A DNA stretch of 35,608 nucleotides from positions 1 through 35,608 of the forward strand of contig CANJHO010000017.1 of assembly GCA_947474165.1 (NCBI GenBank), in the 5' to 3' direction. The DNA is from Legionellaceae bacterium. Lineage in GTDB: Bacteria > Pseudomonadota > Gammaproteobacteria > Legionellales > Legionellaceae. Below the pieces are notes generated by a model. That model made no database searches. It saw nothing but the letters and a program-made list of their open reading frames with translations, and was not told the origin of the DNA. A program made the translations under genes and the position numbers. Of this stretch, positions 16,747-24,767 are shown piece by piece; positions within the stretch are counted from its first letter, which is position 1; every line of letters begins with the position of its first letter.

Positions 16747-18240
16747 ATGAGTCTATTGAATGAACCATCCGGCACGAATAAAATACCTTTTTATGCCCTA
16801 CTCACCTCGATTTTTTTACTGATTTGCCGTGTGGGCTTGTTTTTTCTGCCCTTGAACGACAGCACCGAGGCACGTTATGGCGAAATTGCGCGTAAAATGC
16901 TTGAAACGGGAAACTGGGTGACCCCGATGCAAGACTATGGCGTCCCTTTTTGGGCTAAACCGCCGCTCTCGTTTTGGTTATCTGCTTTCTCTATGAAGTG
17001 TTTTGGCGTGAACGAATTTGCAGCCCGCCTTCCTAGTTTGTTTTTTTCAATGGGTGTTCTCTGGCTTGTGTTTTACACGGCTAAAAAGATGAATCCTTCG
17101 GCTGCGGCAATGACTGCGGTATTTATCCTTGCATCGAGTCTTGCCTTTTTTTTTGATGCAGGCGCTGTGATGACCGATGCCTCGCTTCTTTTTAGCTGCA
17201 CACTCACCCTGGTCGCCTTTTGGGAGGCGGTTGTTGAAAAAAAACAATCTTGGCGTTATTGGTTTTTTGTAGGCTTAGGGTTGGGATTGCTGGCCAAGGG
17301 ACCACTCGTCATCGTGCTCACAGGAATGCCGATTTTTTTATGGGTTTTATTTCATCATGAATGGCGCGCATTATGGAAAAATTTACCCTGGTTTAAAGGA
17401 AGCTTGCTTCTACTTCTCATTGCACTACCCTGGTACCTGTGGGCAGAGCATCGCACCCCTGGATTTCTCCGTTATTTTATCCTAGGCGAGCATTTTGGTC
17501 GCTTTTTACAAAGTGGTTGGCAGGGGGATAAATATGGATATGCTCATTCAGAACCCTTGGGCATGATTTGGATCATGTTATCGATGGGCATGCTACCCTG
17601 GACGCCTGGCGTTCTTATTTGGCTTTGCAAGCACGCCACCAAAATACCCTCTCTTTGTCGATTAAACCGAGGCTGGATGAGTTATTGGTTCCTTTGTTGG
17701 CTCACGCCGCTGCTTTTTTTCACTTTTGCTAAGAATATTATTTGGCCTTATATATTGCCCAGTATGCCCGCTTTTGCGTTATTATCGGCAGCCATTTATC
17801 ATTACACCGTTGAATCCATTTTGCTTAGCAAAAGGGTTATCATTATTGCAGCCAGTTCGGCTTTTGTTTACACAGCAACCTTGTCTATTGTATGGTTTTT
17901 TGAGCCGGTTTTTGTTGATGTTTATGTCACAAAATCTCAAAAACCAGTTATCGCCTTCTGGAAAGATCAACACCCCTCGCCGAACAGTAATCTTATTTAT
18001 TGGACGCATCAATCAAGGCCTTTCTTTTCAGCACAATTTTATTCAGCAGGCGTGGCAAAAGTATCAGACAACCCCGTCACACTGAACGCATTATTATCAA
18101 ATCACGAGGATAATTACCTGATTACGAACTCAGCTGAAAATTTGGCAATCCCCAATGCCGTTCTTCCGAGGATGCGTAAAATAAACTCAAACCAGTCTGG
18201 AGATGGTACTTTTGTGTTATATAGAGTCATGGCGATGTAA
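16747..18240 (+). CDS. ArnT/FlmK-like lipid A aminosugar transferase (GT-C, GT83)
   Basis: A 497-aa inner-membrane glycosyltransferase with about 10-12 hydrophobic segments. The N-terminal LNDSTEARYGEIARKMLETG carries the conserved acidic residues of the ArnT/PMT clan, followed by WVTPMQDYGVPFWAKPPL, typical of GT83. Such enzymes move a sugar from undecaprenyl phosphate to lipid A on the periplasmic side. ArnT uses 4-amino-arabinose; Francisella FlmK uses galactosamine. The second gene of the operon is an undecaprenyl-phosphate GT2 and the third a YdjC-family deacetylase, the same set as flmK/flmF2/naxD, so a hexosamine donor is favoured. No arnA, arnB or arnD-like gene is present here. The family assignment is firm; the substrate is inferred. 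Confidence 0.85.
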   Translation: MSLLNEPSGTNKIPFYALLTSIFLLICRVGLFFLPLNDSTEARYGEIARKMLETGNWVTPMQDYGVPFWAKPPLSFWLSAFSMKCFGVNEFAARLPSLFFSMGVLWLVFYTAKKMNPSAAAMTAVFILASSLAFFFDAGAVMTDASLLFSCTLTLVAFWEAVVEKKQSWRYWFFVGLGLGLLAKGPLVIVLTGMPIFLWVLFHHEWRALWKNLPWFKGSLLLLLIALPWYLWAEHRTPGFLRYFILGEHFGRFLQSGWQGDKYGYAHSEPLGMIWIMLSMGMLPWTPGVLIWLCKHATKIPSLCRLNRGWMSYWFLCWLTPLLFFTFAKNIIWPYILPSMPAFALLSAAIYHYTVESILLSKRVIIIAASSAFVYTATLSIVWFFEPVFVDVYVTKSQKPVIAFWKDQHPSPNSNLIYWTHQSRPFFSAQFYSAGVAKVSDNPVTLNALLSNHEDNYLITNSAENLAIPNAVLPRMRKINSNQSGDGTFVLYRVMAM

Positions 18241-18327
18241 ATAAAATGACCAAAACGCCATGCTCCCATTGACTAATGAACGGTACTCAGTAATGATGCT
18301 TGTCTATTCTTTTTTATACAAAGTATT

Positions 18328-19290
18328 ATGCCACTGAACACCCTTAAAATTTCTATTATCGCGCCCATGTTCAATGAGGAGCTGTTGATAGCCTCCTATA
18401 TTCAAAAAACAATCGATGTGTTGCAGCATCATTTCAAACAATATGAATTGATATTGGTTGATGATGGCTCGACCGATAATACCGTTGCATGTTGTTTGCC
18501 TTATATTAAAACCAATGGCTGTCTGCGATTGATTTCATTTTCAAGAAATTATGGGCATGAGATAGCATCAACAGCAGGTTTTGATCATGCAACAGGTGAT
18601 TTTGTTATTTTAATGGATACTGACTTACAACATCCGCCAGAGCTTATTCCCCAATTGGTGACTAAGGCCTTGGAAGGTTATGATGTGGTATCAGCCTCTC
18701 GAACTAACCGTGAGCATGATCCCTGGTTTAAACGAGTAACCTCACGATTTTTTTATCGGTTTGCTCGAAAAATGACAGGATTTGATCTGACGGCAGACAC
18801 CGGAAATTTTAGATTGCTGAGCAAAAAAGTCGTGGAATCCCTCAAAAAAATGCGAGAAAATGATCGCCATTTGATTATGTTATTTGCTTATGTGGGCTTT
18901 AAATCAGCCACCATTCCCTATACGTGCCAACCTAGACTTGCCGGTAAAAGTAATTATGGTTTATTCCAATTGATTAATTTATCACTCGATTCGATCATTG
19001 GGTTTTCAGCCCGTCCGCTTCGGTTGATGTCTTGCTTATCTATCTTCATTAGTGTTGTGATGATGTGTTATGCAGGGTTCATTTTGATTGAAAAACTTTT
19101 TGCGCATCAGCAGTTAGCGGATGGTGTGGCTTCCGTTATTTTCTTAACCGCGGGTCTTTTTTCGATTTTATTTTTATTTTTGGCGGTTATTTCAGAATAT
19201 ATCAGCCGAATTCTTGTAGAAACTAAAAATCGACCGTTGTATAACATTAAACAAGATATCACGCATGAAAATATTAATGACATCCCTTAA
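18328..19290 (+). CDS. polyprenyl-phosphate glycosyltransferase, DPMS/FlmF2/ArnC type (GT2)
   Basis: A 320-aa GT2 enzyme. The catalytic domain has IIAPMFNEE, LVDDGSTDNT (about 44-53) and MDTDLQHPPE, the DxD-type metal site, at about 95-104. A C-terminal pair of TM helices (about 234-256 and 267-292) anchors it. These proteins transfer a sugar from a nucleotide donor to undecaprenyl phosphate on the cytosolic face. In this operon it would produce the Und-P-sugar used by the upstream GT-C enzyme after deacetylation by the downstream YdjC protein. ATG at 18328, 87 bp after the first gene. It resembles GtrB and ArnC as well; context decides. Confidence 0.88.
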   Translation: MPLNTLKISIIAPMFNEELLIASYIQKTIDVLQHHFKQYELILVDDGSTDNTVACCLPYIKTNGCLRLISFSRNYGHEIASTAGFDHATGDFVILMDTDLQHPPELIPQLVTKALEGYDVVSASRTNREHDPWFKRVTSRFFYRFARKMTGFDLTADTGNFRLLSKKVVESLKKMRENDRHLIMLFAYVGFKSATIPYTCQPRLAGKSNYGLFQLINLSLDSIIGFSARPLRLMSCLSIFISVVMMCYAGFILIEKLFAHQQLADGVASVIFLTAGLFSILFLFLAVISEYISRILVETKNRPLYNIKQDITHENINDIP

Positions 19291-19311
19291 CTTACTCAAC
19301 AGCAATCTGTC

Positions 19312-20124
19312 ATGAAAAAAATTATTGTATGTGCAGATGATTATGCTCAGAGCGAGCCTATCTCTACTGGAATTTTGTATTTGGCTAAAAAAAAGAAAAT
19401 CAATGCCATCAGTTGTTTGGTTAATACCCATTTTTGGCCTGAGTTAAGTCAAGAATTAGCGACCGTTAAACACACCACATCCATTGGTCTTCATTTTAAT
19501 TTAACCTTAGGGGATGCTTTAAGCGCTGAGTGGCGGCACCATTATGGACAAACATTTGGGAGCCTCGCGGCTTTGATAAGAAGCTGCTACGCAAGACAGT
19601 TAAATCGCACGGCCGTTGAAGCAGAAATTCATGCGCAACTCGATGCATTTATAAAGGCCACGGGCAGATTTCCTGATTTCATTGACGGCCATCAACATGT
19701 TCACCAATTGCCAACGATCAGCAACTGTTGGCTTGGCTTGCCCCGTGATAATCAATCGACCTATTTTTTTCGAAGCACCTTTAATGGATTTCGCGATTTT
19801 ATATCGCTTGATAGTGCGCCAAAACAGCAATTGATTTCATTGTTAGGCGGGGCAAGCTTTAAGCATCGCTTACTACAAGCCTCTTTGCCAACCAATACGA
19901 GTTTTGCAGGGATTTATAATTTTGGAAAAGCAAAGGATTATCGAGACTATTTTAAACGGTTTTTAAAAAATACGGTCGATGGGGGGCTTATCATGTGTCA
20001 TCCAGGTCTTGACTCAATTGATAGGACCGATCCTTTATACCAGAACCGGCACCATGAATGGGCTTATTTCATGAGTGATGACTATGTGAAGGATTTTTTT
20101 GATAGCCAGTGTGAATTGCGCTAA
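19312..20124 (+). CDS. YdjC/ChbG-family carbohydrate deacetylase (NaxD-like)
   Basis: A 270-aa metal-dependent deacetylase of the YdjC family. Metal and catalytic motifs are seen as VCADDYA (Asp9, Asp10), IGLHFNLT (His at about 60), DFIDGHQHVHQLP (His at about 126-130) and MCHPG near the C-terminus. ChbG acts on chito-oligosaccharides, HpnK on hopanoid precursors, and Francisella NaxD on undecaprenyl-phosphate GalNAc. The gene lies 21 bp after the GT2 gene and shares its operon with an ArnT-like transferase, which favours the NaxD role. The expected effect is lipid A with a free amine and hence reduced binding of polymyxin-type cationic peptides. Full length. Confidence 0.85.
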   Translation: MKKIIVCADDYAQSEPISTGILYLAKKKKINAISCLVNTHFWPELSQELATVKHTTSIGLHFNLTLGDALSAEWRHHYGQTFGSLAALIRSCYARQLNRTAVEAEIHAQLDAFIKATGRFPDFIDGHQHVHQLPTISNCWLGLPRDNQSTYFFRSTFNGFRDFISLDSAPKQQLISLLGGASFKHRLLQASLPTNTSFAGIYNFGKAKDYRDYFKRFLKNTVDGGLIMCHPGLDSIDRTDPLYQNRHHEWAYFMSDDYVKDFFDSQCELR

Positions 20125-20131
20125 GGGCCTC

Positions 20132-20148
20132 TAAGCAGGCCGCATTAA
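20132..20148 (+). repeat. TAAGCAGGCCGCATTAA motif, copy 2
   Basis: Seventeen bases shared with 35396-35412 (one mismatch) and, less fully, with 12660 and 27643. It begins 7 nt after the stop of the YdjC-family gene. Similarity with the 35396 copy continues for about 15 more bases. Confidence 0.65.
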
Positions 20149-20226
20149 ATGGCTAGCACAAATGATACTATAATCAGAGGGTTGTTGTTGAAAAACAAAT
20201 CAAATCGGGCTCGGGTGGGCTCGGTC

Positions 20227-20374
20227 CTTATCATTACCCACATTCCGCCAAGTCCTAATCAGCCTAGGTGTGTCGGGGGCCTGTCATGGTAGTCTTCGTT
20301 TTACATGCTCGCAAGCTCCGCGTGAAAAACAAAGACCACCACGCCACCCCTCCAAATAGATTGATCAAGCGCTA
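20227..20374 (-). repeat. dispersed REP/MITE-like repeat, copy B
   Basis: Reverse complement of copy A (130-277) with only a few differences over about 148 bp, including the central hairpin. It faces copy C. Confidence 0.88.
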
Positions 20375-20391
20375 GTTTGTATAACAAACTA

Positions 20392-20554
20392 ACTGGAGGG
20401 GTGGCGTGGTGGTTTGTATTTTCCGCGCGGAACGCAGTGAGCACGGACAATGCGAACTACCATGACAGGCCCCGACACACCTAGGCTGATTAGATCTCGG
20501 TTAAAAAGGCGCGATATATCAATCACGATCTAATAAACTGTGGGTAATGATAAG
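20392..20554 (+). repeat. dispersed REP/MITE-like repeat, copy C (diverged)
   Basis: It keeps the GGAGGGGTGGCGTGGTGG and CTACCATGACAGGCCCCGAC blocks and the terminal GGGTAATGATAAG. The hairpin centre is different (GCGCGGAACGCAGTGAGC), and an unrelated stretch containing GCGCGATATATCAATCACGA replaces the GGCTTGGCGG segment. It is an older or independently evolved copy. Confidence 0.8.
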
Positions 20555-20613
20555 GCTCGGTCACGCCCACGGACTCGGGCTCGTATTAGATCGCGGTTTG
20601 TCCAAAGCACCAG

Positions 20614-22143
20614 TTAAGAAGCACCACCGGCTATTAGTTGTTTTATTATACCCGCATGACCTGTTTCGTTTGCTAATGTTAATGGAGTGAACGCATAGCC
20701 AGGGAATTTTTCGTTAATCAACGCATGAATGGTGCTATTTTTTAACAATAATGCCAACATCTCCTCTTGTTCAAACGCGATGGCTAGAAGCAGTGGTGAG
20801 CAATAAAAAGGCATCAGCGTCAGCTCGGTATCAGGATGTGAGAGCAACTGCTGAACCACGTCAATCATATTAAATCGTATTGCAACTTGTATTAATGTAA
20901 ACGGCATGCTTTCGAAAACATAATTGGGACAGTTGTGTTGAAGCAGTAATTTCAACACCTTTTTGAGGATCGACTTTTTTTCAGGAATAGAATAGCTCAT
21001 CCATTCACTTGAAAAGAGGTTGTTCACCTCAGGAAGGGAATCAGCCAGGGTATGAAACCAATAATTTACAGAGATGGCAGGCCCAGATAGGCCGCGAACT
21101 TCGTGCCACCAATGTTTGGGAATAAAAAGCGCATCAGTTTCACGCATATGAACATGGTAAGGCGTTGCTTTTCGATGACTGCTCGCATAATCATCAAGCA
21201 CATCAGTGCCTGGAATACGACTTCTGTGAACGTTTCTTAGCCAAATATGTTTATCTGGTTTATGTTGAAAAAGAAAGCGCGTGTCAGTAGGAGGGAAAAG
21301 CGTTATGGATTTTTGTCCATAAACCTGAAGGAAAATATTATCAAGCTCATCAAAATGCAGTTGCGTGAGTGTGTCATTTTGACCACACCATAGATGAGGG
21401 GCAAATTTGCTGAGAGGAATTAAATCACAGAATGCGGGGGGGGTAATTTGTTCTCTAATGTCTGCAAATGCATCGAGCGGATGGTTTTGTAGGTAGAATC
21501 TTCCCGTTAAAACGTTGGGCGTGGCATCATCAATAAATAAGGCCATCATTTGTTGTATCGTTACCTTAACTTTTCTTAAGCTATAAAATTGATTGCTTAC
21601 ATTGTCCCCTGGGCTCCATATTGACAGAGGGACTTCTTTTTCCCCAAGTACTTTGGAGAAATATTCAGGCGTCCATGTTTTTGCGGCCCTTGTATCCTTG
21701 ATAGCCCCTCTGACGACGATGGGGCATTTTCTATTATAGAAATTCGTGATGAATGCTGCGGGATCTAAATCGAAAACTTCCTCAACGCGCCTCGCCCCAT
21801 GATAAGGATTCAATGCCAGTCGACGTAACCCTTGTTTGTTTGAGAAGCGAGCATTGAACTCTGATTGTATTTCTTGAATACATCGCTCTGTGAGAGCTGA
21901 ATTTCCTGCTAATTCAACCCGTTCTAAGTAAGGGTTGATTCGTATTAGCTCAGCAACTCGGTAAGCTCCCCTGTCAGTTAATTTATTCCAATTGAGAAGG
22001 AGCGAGTGGACTTTTGTATTATGAGTCAATGCATTACAAAGAGGCTCTATTTGTGCATCACCAATATCACAACAACTTAAATTGATGACTGCCTGCGTTG
22101 GATGATTATTTTTTATTGTTTCAATTAGATTGGCGTCAAGCAT
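20614..22143 (-). CDS. LRR - JmjC/cupin-like oxygenase - ankyrin protein
   Basis: A 509-aa three-part protein. Residues 1 to about 110 are leucine-rich repeats of ribonuclease-inhibitor type (VINLSCCDIGD, VHSLLLNWNKLTD, RVELAGNSALT). Residues about 120-370 are a JmjC/cupin_8 domain with the complete facial triad: His263 and Asp265 in LHFDELDN and His347 in IPKHWWHEV. Lys278 in GQKSITLFPP is a candidate 2-oxoglutarate contact. Residues about 405-509 are ankyrin repeats. Fe(II)/2OG oxygenases of this type hydroxylate protein side chains, and FIH targets ankyrin repeats. No signal peptide. The combination with LRR and Ank suggests an effector-like protein-modifying enzyme. ATG at 22143; a G8 run lies near 21435. 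Substrate unknown. Confidence 0.85.
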   Translation of the reverse strand: MLDANLIETIKNNHPTQAVINLSCCDIGDAQIEPLCNALTHNTKVHSLLLNWNKLTDRGAYRVAELIRINPYLERVELAGNSALTERCIQEIQSEFNARFSNKQGLRRLALNPYHGARRVEEVFDLDPAAFITNFYNRKCPIVVRGAIKDTRAAKTWTPEYFSKVLGEKEVPLSIWSPGDNVSNQFYSLRKVKVTIQQMMALFIDDATPNVLTGRFYLQNHPLDAFADIREQITPPAFCDLIPLSKFAPHLWCGQNDTLTQLHFDELDNIFLQVYGQKSITLFPPTDTRFLFQHKPDKHIWLRNVHRSRIPGTDVLDDYASSHRKATPYHVHMRETDALFIPKHWWHEVRGLSGPAISVNYWFHTLADSLPEVNNLFSSEWMSYSIPEKKSILKKVLKLLLQHNCPNYVFESMPFTLIQVAIRFNMIDVVQQLLSHPDTELTLMPFYCSPLLLAIAFEQEEMLALLLKNSTIHALINEKFPGYAFTPLTLANETGHAGIIKQLIAGGAS

Positions 22144-22206
22144 AATAGACTTTTAGTTGTGAAGATAAATCAGTAGGAAATTCTGCATGAAAAGAAGCGT
22201 AAAGGC

Positions 22207-22387
22207 CAGGGCAAAATCATGTGTGATATAAAATAGATCACACACATTTATCTATTATCCTATTTAATAAAACGTGTAGGGCAAAGGAGCGATAAGCGAC
22301 ATGCCCACCAGATTCAGCACAAAGGTGTGCACGCTGCGCTTTGCACACCCTACATGATATTTTGTAAGCACATATGATTTTGCCCTG
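22207..22387 (-). mobile_element. MITE-like element, copy 2 (181 bp)
   Basis: Inverted copy of 13300-13478. Terminal inverted repeats are well kept: CAGGGCAAAATCATGTGTG on the left and the complement of CAGGGCAAAATCATATGTG on the right. The flanks share GTAAAGGC (22199-22206 and 22390-22397), which could be an 8-bp target duplication offset by 2 bp. No coding sequence. It sits in the space between the divergent JmjC and TfuA genes. Confidence 0.87.
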
Positions 22388-22461
22388 CGGTAAAGGCACT
22401 GGATTTAAAAATTGATTTCATTTACAGTAAAATCCCGTTAAATCTTGGTTCAGTGTCGATA

Positions 22462-23919
22462 ATGTCCGGTATACATGTTTATTTAGGCCCTTCATTAGAT
22501 AGGGAAACGGCGAAGCAATTATTACCAGAGGCCTGCTATCACCCTCCCGTGCGGTGTGGTGATTTGATTAGCTTATTACGCCTCTCGCCTAAGAAAATAA
22601 TTATTATTGATGGTTTTTATGAGACTGTGCCTGCTGCTTGGCACAAAGAGATTTTATTGGCAATGGAATTTGGTGTTGCTGTTTGGGGTGCTGCGAGCAT
22701 TGGTGCTTTGCGTGCAGCTGAATTGTATCAATTTGGCATGCAAGGGTTCGGACAGATTTATCATGATTTTAAAACGGGTATTTTGTCGGATGATGATGAG
22801 GTCGCCGTATTACATGGGGATGAGAAAAATGGATTTCTGGCCATCAACGATCCGATGGTGAATATCCGTTATACTTGTCAGTACGCCTTAGAAAAACAAA
22901 TCATTTCAAGTGAAATGAAAGCGCGGTTGGTGGCTTACTGCAAAGCACAGTTTTATCCCTATCGTTCGCTCATGAATGCCGCGATACAATTGAGTAGCGA
23001 GTATCCTCTCATGGGTGACCAATTTATCCCTTGGTTGCGTCAACAAGGTCTTGTTGATATGAAACGACGTGATGCCATCACTGTATTAAGTCAACGGGCT
23101 GCTCATGATGCTTCTGATAAACCAACCCTTCATTATAAAACACCCATGACGATGTTTCTAAGAAACACCACCTATTACGCGAATTTAACGCCATTTAAAT
23201 ATGATTTTGATGGGCTTCCACCGATTGAAAAGCAACTTCAATCTTTGTATCGTCATTCGATAGATGAGTATAGGCTTGTTGGAGAGTTGGCCCATTTTTC
23301 AAGGTGTTTGTTTTCGCTGCAGATCGCCGATACCTTGTTAATCGAGCAAGCCTCGTTGATGGCCTATATTCAGGCTCACGCCCTCTATTCGCCAGAAATA
23401 GATTTTTCTTTTTACAAAACACACCCTCAGTTTTCTGGAATCTATGCATTGGTTTGTCAGTCAATTTGTATGGATCACATCACGAACGAAAAAATTGAGC
23501 GATATTTGCCTATCATTGCGCATTATTATGATCTTGATCCTGAATTAACCACGCGTAATAAAAATATACTGCGAATCTTGTTGGTTCTTCTTTTTTCAAT
23601 CGAATTAAAGTTCGATATGCGTGATGTACAGATCTCGTCGATGAATCTTAAGGAGCAGTTAAGAAGCTTATTTATAAGGCGCGCATATAATAAAGAAAAG
23701 CGGGAGTCTTGGTCATTTCCCCGTCACGTCAATGAGACCTTATTTTATGATTTTTTGTCTAGGTATTTTAAAGTCACTACCGTCTATTATCCTGAATCGC
23801 CTGTAGGGTATTATTACTTTAAATGGATATATGATGCATTTAATGTTTATGTTTCATCCGTTTCAGAAGACACAAAGGCTCTGGTGGATAAATCACTGCC
23901 TGCTCTTCAGGGAGCATGA
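22462..23919 (+). CDS. TfuA-domain protein with unknown C-terminal domain
   Basis: A 485-aa protein. Residues 1 to about 140 form a clear TfuA domain: HVYLGPSLDRETAKQLLP, IIIIDGFYE, WHKEIL, WGAASIGALRAAEL (75-88) and DDDEVAVLHG (110-119). TfuA partners YcaO enzymes in thioamide or azoline formation and, as I recall, releases sulfide from thiocarboxylated ThiS. The following 340 residues are helical and not recognised; they do not look like YcaO. ATG 22462 gives the family N-terminus (MSGIHVYLGPS); GTG 22453 is an in-frame alternative. No strong Shine-Dalgarno sequence is seen. Its stop overlaps the next start (ATGA), so it heads a coupled operon. No YcaO gene is found in the window. Confidence 0.82.
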   Translation: MSGIHVYLGPSLDRETAKQLLPEACYHPPVRCGDLISLLRLSPKKIIIIDGFYETVPAAWHKEILLAMEFGVAVWGAASIGALRAAELYQFGMQGFGQIYHDFKTGILSDDDEVAVLHGDEKNGFLAINDPMVNIRYTCQYALEKQIISSEMKARLVAYCKAQFYPYRSLMNAAIQLSSEYPLMGDQFIPWLRQQGLVDMKRRDAITVLSQRAAHDASDKPTLHYKTPMTMFLRNTTYYANLTPFKYDFDGLPPIEKQLQSLYRHSIDEYRLVGELAHFSRCLFSLQIADTLLIEQASLMAYIQAHALYSPEIDFSFYKTHPQFSGIYALVCQSICMDHITNEKIERYLPIIAHYYDLDPELTTRNKNILRILLVLLFSIELKFDMRDVQISSMNLKEQLRSLFIRRAYNKEKRESWSFPRHVNETLFYDFLSRYFKVTTVYYPESPVGYYYFKWIYDAFNVYVSSVSEDTKALVDKSLPALQGA

Positions 23920-24767
23920 CAGTGTATGTTATCAATGCATACGATATCATTGAGACTCACTCAGCATCTTATATTTTGAGCCGTGCGCTGGGGGCTAAAA
24001 TTTCCTCCCCAACATTGATGCAAATTTTAATGGGTTTGAATCAGCAGGATAAGCGTGAAATCACGGAAAATAGCCTCATCGACCTGGCGCTACAATATGA
24101 AGTTGATATTGAAGACCTTAAACAGCTTCTCATATCAAAGCTTCATGTCTTAACCCCTCTATTATCCAAAAAAATCCCATTTATTTATTTGAACGCTGAT
24201 GACAGCCTGGTTGAGGGGCTGCTATGCGATACATTGAAAACGGAATATAAGGTCCAGTGTTGCCCAAGGGATTGTGTGGATTTTCAAACACCGGCACTGG
24301 TTATTTATTACCGACAAAATTATTCCGACTCAGATTTTAAACAAGTTCATCAGGCGCTGATGGATGGTGTTTATTTGATAACCTGCGGTGTGCTTCATCA
24401 CCAGCTGGTGATTGATAATCTGTATTTTAATCACAGCGGACTACCAACACACGATTCTAATTTACATCATTTGATGAAGGATAACTCTCCTGATGGTTTT
24501 TTGAGAAAAAATGATAGTTTATCGTTTTATCGCCGCTTTATTCAATGTCAAACAGAGGCATTACCAACGTTGTCATTGAGCCCTTGTCAACGGGGTTACA
24601 TTGCATACGCCATCTACCAATTTATTGCGCCTTTTGTTAAATTTGATGGTCAACCAACACCCCATGATGCAATCAACTGGCGTTGGCACGTGGATTTATT
24701 AACCTTTGGCGTTCAAAAAGAAGTAGCCATCTTAGCGGAGCCAGTTTTTAATAAGGATAGTGCGTGA
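23916..24767 (+). CDS. McbB-like TOMM cyclodehydratase partner (tentative)
   Basis: A 283-aa protein between the TfuA gene and the SagB-type dehydrogenase gene, overlapping both by 4 nt (ATGA and GTGA). A helical N-terminal region (about 1-85) could be a winged-helix peptide-recognition domain. The segment GVYLITCGVLHHQLVIDNLYFNHSG resembles the E1-like part of McbB/ocin-ThiF proteins, which recognise the leader peptide of azole-forming RiPPs. No Cys-x-x-Cys zinc tetrad is seen. The assignment rests mainly on this weak resemblance and on operon position. If wrong, it is an unrecognised member of the same pathway. Confidence 0.45.
   Translation: MTVYVINAYDIIETHSASYILSRALGAKISSPTLMQILMGLNQQDKREITENSLIDLALQYEVDIEDLKQLLISKLHVLTPLLSKKIPFIYLNADDSLVEGLLCDTLKTEYKVQCCPRDCVDFQTPALVIYYRQNYSDSDFKQVHQALMDGVYLITCGVLHHQLVIDNLYFNHSGLPTHDSNLHHLMKDNSPDGFLRKNDSLSFYRRFIQCQTEALPTLSLSPCQRGYIAYAIYQFIAPFVKFDGQPTPHDAINWRWHVDLLTFGVQKEVAILAEPVFNKDSA

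Larger units (their letters stand above)
20125..20613. other. repeat-filled intergenic region
   Basis: No gene. It contains copy 2 of the 17-bp motif, two head-to-head copies of the ~148-bp repeat, a short palindrome between them (TAGTTTGT-ATA-ACAAACTA at 20373-20391), and GC-rich GGGCTCGG stretches on both outer sides (about 20207-20224 and 20554-20582). It separates the lipid A operon from the JmjC gene. Confidence 0.7.

Noticed and set aside
16747..20124. Standard Arn (4-amino-arabinose) operon
   Set aside because: ArnA, ArnB and NodB-type ArnD are missing, and the deacetylase is of the YdjC type.
20227..20554. CRISPR array from the repeated blocks
   Set aside because: Only two to three units, in opposite orientations, self-palindromic and not separated by uniform unique spacers.
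22880..23919. C-terminal part of the TfuA protein as a hidden YcaO domain
   Set aside because: No YcaO-type ATP-binding motifs (such as SxGxA or the paired Glu blocks) were seen; it is helical and different.
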